DNA from: GCA-2730975 sp964576585
GTDB lineage: Bacteria; Verrucomicrobiota; Verrucomicrobiia; Opitutales; Seribacteraceae
Reading direction: 5' to 3'
Length of the DNA: 11,764 nucleotides
Assembly: GCA_964576585.1 (NCBI GenBank)
Contig: CAZNWO010000095.1
Location: 1-11,764, forward strand
Below are positions 1 to 6,861 of this stretch, one piece after another. Numbering within the stretch: the first letter of the stretch is position 1; every line of letters starts with the position of its first letter. The notes under the pieces are model-generated. The model saw nothing but the letters and a program-made list of their open reading frames with translations, made no database searches and was not told where the DNA came from. A program made the position numbers and the translations under genes.

Positions 1-2645
1 CGGTTTTTCGGGGTCCAGTGGCCTTCTTGGTCGGTGACAAAGAAGGAGCCGTCGGGATTGAGGCATACACCGTTGGCGGCTCGAAAACCATTAGCGAGAA
101 TCTCAGTTTTTTCGCCATCCTTCGTTACCTTGATTAGGGTGCCGTGATGGGGGACGAGCGGGGTCTTGGCATGGCGAGCGGACTTGGCGTAGTAGAAGTT
201 GCCGTTGTCGTCCGTCTGTAGGCCCATGGCGAACTCGTGGAAGTGTTCGGTGACTTGGTGATCGTTGTTTAGGCATTCGTAATAGTCAGTTTCGCCGTCG
301 CCGTTCAGGTCTCGGAGGACGACGAGTTGGTCGCGACAAGCAAGATGCACGACCTCGTCGATCACGCGTACACCAAGAGGTTGGAAGAGTCCCGTTGCGA
401 TTCGCCGCCACTTGAGCTTACCCTTGCCAAGGTCATCTCCGACTCCTGAGACGATCCATACGTCCCCGTGCCAAGTGGAGACGGCAGCACGTTTGCCGTC
501 CTTGAAGAAGTCGAAACCCGACAGTCGCATCCAGGAGTTCCACGGAGTGATGGATGGAATTGTAATTTCATCGACAACATAGGGGGCATCCTTGTTGGAG
601 ATCTTTGCTTCCGATTCCACGTCGTGGGCCCAGCGGGCGGCGGAGCCTTTTGTCATGGACAAGAGATCCTCGACCTCTGCTGAATCAGCTGCCTTTCCAA
701 GTGCGGCAACTTCGGAAGCATCTCCACGCCATAGCAGCACCTTCAGGTTTCGCGGCTTTTCGGAAGGTGGAATTCGCAGGCGGAGGTGACCATTTGAGGT
801 TTCCCAAGAGAGACCCTCTGCGTCGCCTAGAGCGGTCGCTGCCAGGACGGGACCCTCGGGTTGCTTTTGAGGTTTCTCGGGAGGATTTTTCTTGGTTGTT
901 TCCTCCTTGGCCTTCCCACCGATCTCGACGCGGGAGGAACCGTTGAACCGCAGAGCTTGGCCGAATTTGCCCTCGATGGTGGTTGGTTTTCCTACAACCG
1001 TGCCCGCATAGTTTGGACCGACGAGGTTGGGAACGGCCCCTTCCTTGGGCTTGTCGAGACTCCAGCGGGCGGTGGCGCCCTTGACTTCCTTTCCCGAGGC
1101 CAGAACGGCGATCTCCTTGTCGGACAGGACACGTGAGTAGACTTGGGTTTCGTCGAGATCGCCTTGGAATGGAGGACAGAAATCGGTAGCGCAATAGCCG
1201 AGGCGGACGACGTGCCCGGGTTCATCGCGTGAGGTCAACCTGCCCGAACCGTCGCGTTTCCCGTCGACGTAGAGGCGAATGTTGCCGTCGCCCTTGTGAG
1301 TTATGGCGACATGGCGCCACTTGCCATCGGCAACTCGCATTCGCGAGTTGACGACCCCGACCCAACCGATGTCGAGGGCAAGTCGCCCACCTCGTACGAA
1401 AAGGACTTTGCCGTTCTTGCTCCATGATCCCGTGGGAGCCGACTTGCAGAATATGGCGCCTCCAGCTTTCGTACGAATCCACGCCGAAACGCTGAAGTCC
1501 GTTCCCCCGAGGGTCATTTGGCCGGATGGATTGGGGGGAGGGGCGTCGACACCAGCACCGTCGAGCGGGACGTAGGCAATGGGTTGCTTTGCCTCGTCGA
1601 TCACCACTGCGCCTTTGCTCGAGCCGTGGCCGAGGCTCAGAAGCATGGATTGCTTGCCAGGACCGATGCGGAGGTTGCGGGCTATGATGGTGGTTGCTTT
1701 GCCTTCCAGGCTCGGGCTCTCTAGCACCTTGCGTTCCCCGACCTCATAGTTGAGGACGACTCGCTGGTTGTGGTGATACAGACCGCGGAAGCGAACCCAG
1801 TCGCGGGGAAGGGGTCCGTAGGGCTTGTTGTCGAGACCAAGGAAGCGGGGGTCCTTGAATTCGTCCGTGCCGGGTTTTGCCCAACCGGGAGCCTTGGGAT
1901 TGACGAGCAGTTTCTCACCCACGATTTTCGGGTGCGTGCCGTGGCTGCCATCCATACCTATACTGCGCCAGTCACAAAACTTGTTTCCTTTCCAGATGGC
2001 GGCGACTCGCATGAGGTCATGGTCGTAGGCGAGCCATGTATTTCCCTTGGTTATGCCATCGGCCCCTTTGTCCAAGCGAACGGCTATGGCCTTGTAGGCG
2101 ATGTTGTTTGGTCCGACCTCGAAGGTGTAGTTCATGTTGGCTCCGAAGTTCATCTTCAGGTATGGGCGATTGAGTGCCCGCGTTATTGGAGCAGGGCCGG
2201 GAAGAGTTTCTTTTTTGATGCCCCCGAGGTAAGCGGCGTCCACATTCTTGTATTGTGATGGGTTGGCGTCCTTGAGAAAACTTTCTCTCAAATAGTGGAT
2301 CACTTGGTACTTCTGCTCGGGAGTCATCCAGTTCTGCGGCACCATCTGATTGAAGCCCTTTGTGAGGGTTCGATACATGGCCCTGGGGTCGGAGCCATTT
2401 TTCATTGGCGTATCCCAGAAACGAAGTGCGGTGGGTAGGGTGCCGGGTTTGTCGGGGGTGCCGTGACAGTTGACGCAGACGGCATTATACAGGACACGAC
2501 CACGGTCGAGAAATTCCCGATTGCCCGTCTTGAGGGAGGAGATCAAGGCGGGGTGGTCTACGATATGGGTTTCTTGTCCGCTTAGGAAGCTTGTTCCGAT
2601 TGGCAGAGATGCAAGGACTAGAAAGCGGATTGAAAATTTCTTCAT
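1..2645 (-). CDS. Exported cytochrome c / LamG multi-domain protein (3' end beyond window)
   Basis: Seen: translating the minus strand from the ATG at 2645 gives 881 codons with no stop, and the gene leaves the window at base 1. Residues 1-23 form a signal peptide (Lys-Lys, then a hydrophobic run). A haem c attachment motif, CVNCH, lies at residues 57-61 (2463-2477), and the cytochrome-like domain extends to about residue 125. A region rich in Trp, Asp and His follows (about 160-350) and resembles a conserved domain of PVC haem proteins, possibly DUF6797. A LamG/concanavalin-like domain occupies about 355-520 (DGKWRHVAI, RLYVDGK, GDLDETQVYSRVL). A second, partial LamG-like stretch lies at about 525-577, then a Lys/Pro/Glu linker, then from about 700 a beta-propeller-like part resembling sugar-dehydrogenase/NHL folds, with a Ca-loop-like DLNGDGETD. 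Inference: an envelope electron-transfer protein that may bind carbohydrate. It starts 57 bases after the glycosyltransferase stop, so the two may be co-transcribed. No clear Shine-Dalgarno precedes the ATG. Confidence 0.88.
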   Translation of the reverse strand, partial: MKKFSIRFLVLASLPIGTSFLSGQETHIVDHPALISSLKTGNREFLDRGRVLYNAVCVNCHGTPDKPGTLPTALRFWDTPMKNGSDPRAMYRTLTKGFNQMVPQNWMTPEQKYQVIHYLRESFLKDANPSQYKNVDAAYLGGIKKETLPGPAPITRALNRPYLKMNFGANMNYTFEVGPNNIAYKAIAVRLDKGADGITKGNTWLAYDHDLMRVAAIWKGNKFCDWRSIGMDGSHGTHPKIVGEKLLVNPKAPGWAKPGTDEFKDPRFLGLDNKPYGPLPRDWVRFRGLYHHNQRVVLNYEVGERKVLESPSLEGKATTIIARNLRIGPGKQSMLLSLGHGSSKGAVVIDEAKQPIAYVPLDGAGVDAPPPNPSGQMTLGGTDFSVSAWIRTKAGGAIFCKSAPTGSWSKNGKVLFVRGGRLALDIGWVGVVNSRMRVADGKWRHVAITHKGDGNIRLYVDGKRDGSGRLTSRDEPGHVVRLGYCATDFCPPFQGDLDETQVYSRVLSDKEIAVLASGKEVKGATARWSLDKPKEGAVPNLVGPNYAGTVVGKPTTIEGKFGQALRFNGSSRVEIGGKAKEETTKKNPPEKPQKQPEGPVLAATALGDAEGLSWETSNGHLRLRIPPSEKPRNLKVLLWRGDASEVAALGKAADSAEVEDLLSMTKGSAARWAHDVESEAKISNKDAPYVVDEITIPSITPWNSWMRLSGFDFFKDGKRAAVSTWHGDVWIVSGVGDDLGKGKLKWRRIATGLFQPLGVRVIDEVVHLACRDQLVVLRDLNGDGETDYYECLNNDHQVTEHFHEFAMGLQTDDNGNFYYAKSARHAKTPLVPHHGTLIKVTKDGEKTEILANGFRAANGVCLNPDGSFFVTDQEGHWTPKN

Positions 2646-2702
2646 TAGATGGTCTGGATTTTGTGGATAGTGTTTTAGAAAAATAAAATATGGACCTGAC
2701 GT

Positions 2703-4043
2703 TCAAATGCCTTTTTGGGAAATGATCTTTTGCAGGTCATCCGAACTGACTCCCTTGAATTGGTCGAAATCGAGCGGGTTGCCGTCGGCAATTGTTTTCG
2801 GAATCCGTTTCACGATTTCATTCCATTCATCCTCAGTGAGCGAGTCCACGAAATTTACAAATGAATCAGCCTCCGTGTCTTCCGGCAGGTATTTCCGCTT
2901 CATGGCCGCAATGCTTTGAAGCATCGTCAGGTAGGGGGACAATGCGGTAGTGGTGGACTCTGCCTCGCTGTCAATCCAAGCGATGGGAACCTTTACGATT
3001 CCATCAGGATTCATTTGCTCTAACTTTAGGAGCAATTCTACGTCGAAGGCGAAGCCACTCTCTATAAGATCGCCTAGGATTGCTTGGGCTGCTTCTGCCC
3101 GAAAGGCCTTGAAACCGCACTGGGTGTCGACGATTTGGCCGAGTGCCGGTGAAAGCATTCGTTTCCATAGATAGATGAATAGTTTTCCTCTCGTGTTGCG
3201 GGTGCCTTTCTTTACCACGATTGAGGTTGGTTCCCTGCGAGAACCGATCGCGCAGTCCTTCGATGAATTCAGGATTGGATTCAGTAAAAGGCCCGCTTGA
3301 CCAAGGTGTGTGGAAAGGTCTGCATCGGTAAACAGGATGATGTGGTCATGCCCTGCGGTCGTCGCTGAAGACGTTTCCCACATGCCATATCGGATAGATC
3401 CGCCTTTCCTGCTTTGTTCGGTAGAAGTCAGTTTGCCGACAAGGGGAATCCTTTCGTCGATTGCATCTTGCAAATGTAAAACCCTGACCTTTGAAAGGTT
3501 TTCCGACTCTGCGAGATCGGCGATTTTAGCTCCGCTTTTGTTGGGGCATCCGTCGTCAACGGCGACTAGTTCCCATTCCAAGTTGTCCGAGGCACTCGAC
3601 AGCCATTCCAGTTGGGATACTTTTCTACGAAGAAAATCCTCGCCAGAGGGGTGCTCCTCAGGAGTGAGTAGCCTATGTTGTTCCTTGTAGACGGCAAAGA
3701 CCACACTGAGTTTCACAGGAGCCTTTATCTTCGAAACGAACTGTCTGGATTTGGCCAGCTTTGCTGCGAGGTGAAGCGCGAGAGGGGTTTCATCCTTGTT
3801 TTCCAGAAGCGTTGACTCGACCTCCGCAGGTTCGGGGCCATTTTGGTCCGCAAGCATGAGGATGGCCTCGGCAGCTTGCTCGACGAATTTCTGGTGTTCC
3901 GGGTTAGGTCCGTGGAAATCGACCGGTGCTACTTTGAGCAGGTCTTCCAATCCGAGAGGGAGATTTGCGTCCTGAATCAATTGTCTCGAGAGTGGCTGAG
4001 GAACCAATCGTAGAGCTTTTGGCCAGCATAGGTTCGGGTCCAT
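2703..4043 (-). CDS. Family 2 glycosyltransferase, dolichyl-phosphate sugar transferase-like
   Basis: Probable GT-A-fold enzyme moving a sugar from a nucleotide donor. Seen in the 446-residue product: the fold begins at about residue 111 (KLSVVFAVYKE). A VDDG motif lies at 162-165, a metal-binding DxD in TDADLS at 239-244, and DTQCGFKAF at 306-314, which is typical of the ALG5/DPM1-like branch. GFAFDVELL follows at 330-338. No membrane helix or signal peptide is evident, so it is probably cytoplasmic or peripheral. Odd points: about 110 residues precede the catalytic fold and about 60 acidic residues follow it, neither recognised. The ATG at 4043 lies inside the upstream hydrolase gene (67-base overlap). 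A TTG at 3980 would give a TTGA stop/start overlap and remove 21 residues. Neither start has a convincing Shine-Dalgarno, so the N-terminus is uncertain. The acceptor is unknown. Confidence 0.88.
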   Translation of the reverse strand: MDPNLCWPKALRLVPQPLSRQLIQDANLPLGLEDLLKVAPVDFHGPNPEHQKFVEQAAEAILMLADQNGPEPAEVESTLLENKDETPLALHLAAKLAKSRQFVSKIKAPVKLSVVFAVYKEQHRLLTPEEHPSGEDFLRRKVSQLEWLSSASDNLEWELVAVDDGCPNKSGAKIADLAESENLSKVRVLHLQDAIDERIPLVGKLTSTEQSRKGGSIRYGMWETSSATTAGHDHIILFTDADLSTHLGQAGLLLNPILNSSKDCAIGSRREPTSIVVKKGTRNTRGKLFIYLWKRMLSPALGQIVDTQCGFKAFRAEAAQAILGDLIESGFAFDVELLLKLEQMNPDGIVKVPIAWIDSEAESTTTALSPYLTMLQSIAAMKRKYLPEDTEADSFVNFVDSLTEDEWNEIVKRIPKTIADGNPLDFDQFKGVSSDDLQKIISQKGI

Positions 4044-4690
4044 GAATCGTGGCCTACACCTTCATACTCGGTGTACTTTACGTTGCCTCCCGCTTTCTTG
4101 ACGGCAGTTACCATCTCGCGGCTCCGACGAACGGGTACTGCCTTGTCGGCGTCTCCATGGAAGTTCCATATAGGGAGCTTCCCGTAATTCTTTGCATTTT
4201 TAGCATCTCCACCACCGCAGATTGGAGCGATAGCTGCAAACTTCTTGGGATAAGCGGCGGCTGTCGCCCATGTTCCGTATCCTCCCATGCTCAAACCAGT
4301 GAGATAGATTCTATTCTTGTCGACGGGATGCTTCGATGTGACGTCATCGACAAGCCCTTTCAGAATCTTCGCATTCCAATATTCCCCACTTGGGCATTGT
4401 GGAGACGCAATGATGAACGGGAGGTTTTTGTTCTCTACGATTTTGGGAGGACCATGCTTCTTTACCTTCGAGAGGTCGTTCCCGCGTTCGCCGCTCCCAT
4501 GCAGAAATACCATAAGAGGTTTCTTGCCTTTGGATTTAGTCTCGGGAAGGTACAGGAGGTACTTGTAACCTTTTGATCCGTCTGCGGGTTTGTACTCATC
4601 CTTAGTTTGTCTGTCGGCAAGGAGTGAAGATGAAGAAATCCATGCATACGCCAAAACCATTGAAAGATTTAGGGAGTTTATTTTGTTCAT
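3977..4690 (-). CDS. Secreted alpha/beta-hydrolase (esterase / PHB-depolymerase-like)
   Basis: Predicted exported serine hydrolase of 237 residues, resembling the single-domain 'phospholipase/carboxylesterase' or PHB-depolymerase-like enzymes common in PVC bacteria. Seen: a signal peptide over about residues 1-25 (LSMVLAYAWISSSSLLA). The oxyanion region is HGSGERG at 64-70. The nucleophile elbow is GLSMGG, with Ser134. The probable catalytic acid is Asp182 in HGDADKAVPV, and the base is His214 in GVGHDSW, so the triad is complete and in the expected order. The ATG at 4690 is supported by GAGGA at 4701-4705, ten bases upstream. The gene's 3' end overlaps the glycosyltransferase ATG reading frame. 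Its start faces the FG-GAP gene across a shared 154-base intergenic region. The likely reaction is ester hydrolysis, for example deacetylation or feruloyl-type release from polysaccharide, but the substrate is inferred only from family and context. Confidence 0.9.
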   Translation of the reverse strand: MNKINSLNLSMVLAYAWISSSSLLADRQTKDEYKPADGSKGYKYLLYLPETKSKGKKPLMVFLHGSGERGNDLSKVKKHGPPKIVENKNLPFIIASPQCPSGEYWNAKILKGLVDDVTSKHPVDKNRIYLTGLSMGGYGTWATAAAYPKKFAAIAPICGGGDAKNAKNYGKLPIWNFHGDADKAVPVRRSREMVTAVKKAGGNVKYTEYEGVGHDSWTRTYAGQKLYDWFLSHSRDN

Positions 4691-4844
4691 GGGTCTTTTT
4701 TCCTCGAAACGCGACGGCTTGAAAAGATTTTTTTTATCTAATGCTCGTTTTAAATTCCTTCCTGACCCCTGCTTTGGTCTGGACGCTTTGATCGTTTAAG
4801 GTCTTTATCTTTTGAACCTACCAATTTTAAACACCTCAATTGCC
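4691..4844. promoter_or_regulatory. Divergent intergenic region between hydrolase and FG-GAP genes
   Basis: The 154 bases between two divergent starts must hold the promoters for both the left (minus) and middle (plus) blocks, unless transcription enters from further away. It is visibly richer in A and T than the flanking genes, with a T run at about 4729-4736. It holds two copies of TTTTAAA (4748-4754 and 4825-4831), one towards each gene. No pair of -35/-10 boxes with good spacing could be identified on either strand, so no promoter position is given. No strong operator palindrome was seen. Confidence 0.45.
4700..4705 (-). promoter_or_regulatory. Ribosome binding site of the alpha/beta-hydrolase
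   Basis: The minus strand reads GAGGAA here, nine bases before the ATG at 4690. This supports that start, and it is one of only two recognisable Shine-Dalgarno sequences in the window. Confidence 0.55.
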
Positions 4845-5990
4845 ATGAAGAACTTCCTTCTCATTTTTTCCGTCCTTTCCTCTGTCTGTTCTTTTTCGTC
4901 GGGAGAGCTCAAGTTCAAGAAGACGACGCTCGATGACAAGTTTCGCTCCGAAGGTGTTGGGGTCGGTGACTTCAACAAGGACGGCAAGAAAGACGTGGTT
5001 GTGGGTGACTTTTGGTACGAGGCTCCCAAGTGGACCCCTCGTGAAATCCGCAAGCCTCGCAAGGAGAACCGTGGTGGATATACCGATGCATTCGCCGTTT
5101 ATCCCGACGACTACAACCGCGACGGTTGGCTGGACGTGTTGGTGATACCTTTTCACGGCTCGGATGCGAAATGGTACGAAAACCCCAAGAACAAGGGAAC
5201 GGGACACTGGAAAGAACGCGTAGCCTTCAAAGGTACCGGAAACGAGACTCGTCTCTACCTCGATCTCTTCGGCTCAGGTGACAAGGTCTTTCTTATGGGG
5301 GTAGAGGAAAAGATCGCGTGGGTGCCGGTTCCTTCCGCTGCAAAGGTTAATGAACTTTGGCCCCACAACATTATTGGAGACGATCCCAAGCCGGCTCATC
5401 GTTATGCTCATGGTTTGGGTGCTGCCGACGTCAACGGGGATGGTCTTCTCGACGTTACTTGGGGCGGCGGATGGTGGGCTCAACCCAAGACAAAGAACGA
5501 TCGTTCCAAGCTGTGGAAGTATCACGGGAAGCAGATTGTCAAAGATGGGGTTGCAGACATGTATCATCTCGATGCCGACGGGGACGGGATCAATGAGGTG
5601 CTGTGTACCTCGGCTCATGGAACCGGGATTTACTGGTGCAAGCAAAAGAAGGATGGCGCTTTTGAGATCAGCACTTTCCACAAGGGATTGATACGCGAGA
5701 CACATTCCGCAAACTTCGTCGACGTCAACGGCGATGGTCGTAAAGACCTCGTTACGGGGCGTCGCTTCTTCGCTCACGGTTTCCGACCATCTCTCGCCGG
5801 GCAGGCCAGCGAACTCTATTGGTTCGACATAAAGATGAGCAAAGGAAAGTCTCCCGAGCTGATTCCTCACAAGATTGACGATCAGTCAGGTGTTGGAGCG
5901 CAATTCCTTACCGAGGATTTCAACGGCGATAAGAAGATGGACGTCGTCGTTTCGAATCGCAAAGGCGTTTTCCTTTTCCTGCAGGAATGA
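4845..5990 (+). CDS. Secreted FG-GAP/VCBS repeat protein
   Basis: A 381-residue protein that begins with a signal peptide (MKNFLLIFSVLSSVCSFSSG). The Cys at position 15 is preceded by Val, so it is not a good lipobox. Six acidic loops of the DxNxDGxxD type appear at residues 42-50, 88-97, 195-203, 243-251, 293-301 and 358-366. Each is followed by a short hydrophobic strand (DVVVGD, DVLVIP, DVTWGG, EVLCTS, DLVTGR, DVVVSN). In the FG-GAP/VCBS family these loops bind Ca2+ between the blades of a beta-propeller. The last loop (DFNGDKKMD) lacks the usual Gly. The frame stays open upstream to a TTG at 4812, but that would bury the signal peptide behind extra residues, so the ATG at 4845 is chosen; it has no clear Shine-Dalgarno. 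No catalytic domain is seen, and a binding or scaffold role outside the cytoplasm is inferred. The gene leads the plus-strand pair with the ThuA-like gene. Confidence 0.9.
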   Translation: MKNFLLIFSVLSSVCSFSSGELKFKKTTLDDKFRSEGVGVGDFNKDGKKDVVVGDFWYEAPKWTPREIRKPRKENRGGYTDAFAVYPDDYNRDGWLDVLVIPFHGSDAKWYENPKNKGTGHWKERVAFKGTGNETRLYLDLFGSGDKVFLMGVEEKIAWVPVPSAAKVNELWPHNIIGDDPKPAHRYAHGLGAADVNGDGLLDVTWGGGWWAQPKTKNDRSKLWKYHGKQIVKDGVADMYHLDADGDGINEVLCTSAHGTGIYWCKQKKDGAFEISTFHKGLIRETHSANFVDVNGDGRKDLVTGRRFFAHGFRPSLAGQASELYWFDIKMSKGKSPELIPHKIDDQSGVGAQFLTEDFNGDKKMDVVVSNRKGVFLFLQE

Positions 5991-6005
5991 AATAGGCTCC
6001 GGAAC

Positions 6006-6010
6006 GGGAG
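6006..6010 (+). promoter_or_regulatory. Ribosome binding site of the ThuA-like gene
   Basis: GGGAG lies two bases before the ATG at 6013, inside a purine-rich GGAACGGGAG run. The spacing is short, but it supports 6013 rather than the upstream extension of the frame to 5875, which would overlap the FG-GAP gene. Confidence 0.45.
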
Positions 6011-6012
6011 TC

Positions 6013-6804
6013 ATGAACAAGAGTTTCTGGCTATCTTTTCTCCTCCTCGTCCTCAATGCCTCTGTATTTGCAGGGACGAAAACGATTTTGCTGATCGGTC
6101 ACAAACCTGATCATCCACCCAAGTCTCACGTTTATCTGCCGACCTGCGAATTGCTTGCAAAATGTCTTCAGCAAACGGTGGGGGTCGAGACTGTCGTTTC
6201 CAATGAGTGGCCTAAGGATGAGAAAGTAGCCGAGCGTGCGGATGCCCTTGTCCTTTACACCAATCCGGGTGCCGAACGAACATTGCAGGGATCGGGGGCC
6301 AAGGCTTTCGAAGCCATGATGAAACGCGGGGCCGGCCTTGTCGCCATTCATTGGGCGACGGGAATCAATAAACGTAATTTTCCGCGATTCGGCGACAAGT
6401 GGATTGGTTACTTGGGAGGAGCGTGGATATCTCTTTCCGCTAGCGTGACTTTTGGGGAATCGCCATTAATGCAGGTCGACCCAAAGCACCCGATCTGTCG
6501 TGGTTGGAAGCAGTATGTTCTAGCCGACGAATGGTATTTCAATCCGATTGTCGGGAAAAATTCGAGCGTTTTGCTTAAGGTGAAGTACGACGGCAAAGAC
6601 CTGCCTGTTGCTTGGACTACTGAGCGTCCGAATGGCGGGCGTTCTTTCGGAACGACCATAGGACACTTCCATCGCAATTTCGGCAACGAACCCTTTCGTA
6701 AGATGATTGTAAACGGAATCCTGTGGTCCGCTAAGTTGAAGGTGCCTGAACAAGGCGGGCCCTGCGAGTTGGCCCCCGACGATCCGCTTTTCCCTAAACC
6801 CTGA
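6013..6804 (+). CDS. Secreted ThuA-like domain protein
   Basis: A 263-residue protein of the ThuA (trehalose-utilisation) family, which has a class I glutamine-amidotransferase-like fold. Seen: a signal peptide at residues 1-20 (FLLLVLNASVFA). The N-terminal strand and loop are TILLIGHKPDHPP at 24-36. VLYTNPGAERTL lies at 80-91, the core GLVAIHWATG at 108-117, and FGDKWIGYLGGAW at 126-138. HPICRGW is at 159-165, DEWYFNP at 172-178, and the C-terminal GRSFGTTIGHFHRNF at 209-223. This order matches the ThuA proteins abundant in PVC bacteria. They are often encoded near secreted dehydrogenases and sugar-metabolism genes, and their biochemical role is not firmly established. It starts 22 bases after the FG-GAP stop, so the two are very likely co-transcribed. 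It converges with the DUF1552 gene, with 30 bases between the stops. Confidence 0.9.
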   Translation: MNKSFWLSFLLLVLNASVFAGTKTILLIGHKPDHPPKSHVYLPTCELLAKCLQQTVGVETVVSNEWPKDEKVAERADALVLYTNPGAERTLQGSGAKAFEAMMKRGAGLVAIHWATGINKRNFPRFGDKWIGYLGGAWISLSASVTFGESPLMQVDPKHPICRGWKQYVLADEWYFNPIVGKNSSVLLKVKYDGKDLPVAWTTERPNGGRSFGTTIGHFHRNFGNEPFRKMIVNGILWSAKLKVPEQGGPCELAPDDPLFPKP

Positions 6805-6810
6805 AATTAA

Positions 6811-6861
6811 AATTGTGGGTGTCCTTGACCTGCCTTAAGTCAAGTCCAAGGGTCCGCCCAC
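6811..6861. terminator. Hairpin at the convergent gene junction, probable terminator
   Basis: The 30 bases between the two stops, plus the end of the DUF1552 gene, can form a two-part stem. The inner arms are CTTGAC (6824-6829) and GTCAAG (6839-6844) around a nine-base loop. The outer arms are GTGGG (6815-6819) and CCCAC (6857-6861). Reading on the minus strand, the outer stem is followed at once by AATTTTAATTT, a U-rich tail that fits an imperfect Rho-independent terminator for the DUF1592-DUF1552 block. On the plus strand there is no matching T run. The stop of the DUF1552 gene lies within the loop. Confidence 0.4.

Noticed and set aside
685..1194. 169-codon open frame on the minus strand
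   Set aside because: It lies within the cytochrome/LamG gene in another frame and gives an Arg/Ser-rich product without recognisable domains.
1770..2258. 162-codon plus-strand open frame
   Set aside because: Antisense to the cytochrome/LamG gene, whose own translation shows clear domains throughout this stretch.
4049..4576. 175-codon plus-strand open frame
   Set aside because: Antisense to the hydrolase gene, which has a full catalytic triad and signal peptide.
4812..4844. TTG start adding 11 residues to the FG-GAP protein
   Set aside because: The ATG at 4845 begins exactly with a normal signal peptide; the TTG has no ribosome binding site.
5274..5870. 198-codon minus-strand open frame
   Set aside because: Antisense to the FG-GAP gene, whose repeats cover the same bases.
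5875..6012. Extension of the ThuA-like frame into the FG-GAP gene
   Set aside because: The added residues are an out-of-frame reading of the FG-GAP C-terminus, and the signal peptide and GGGAG site point to 6013.
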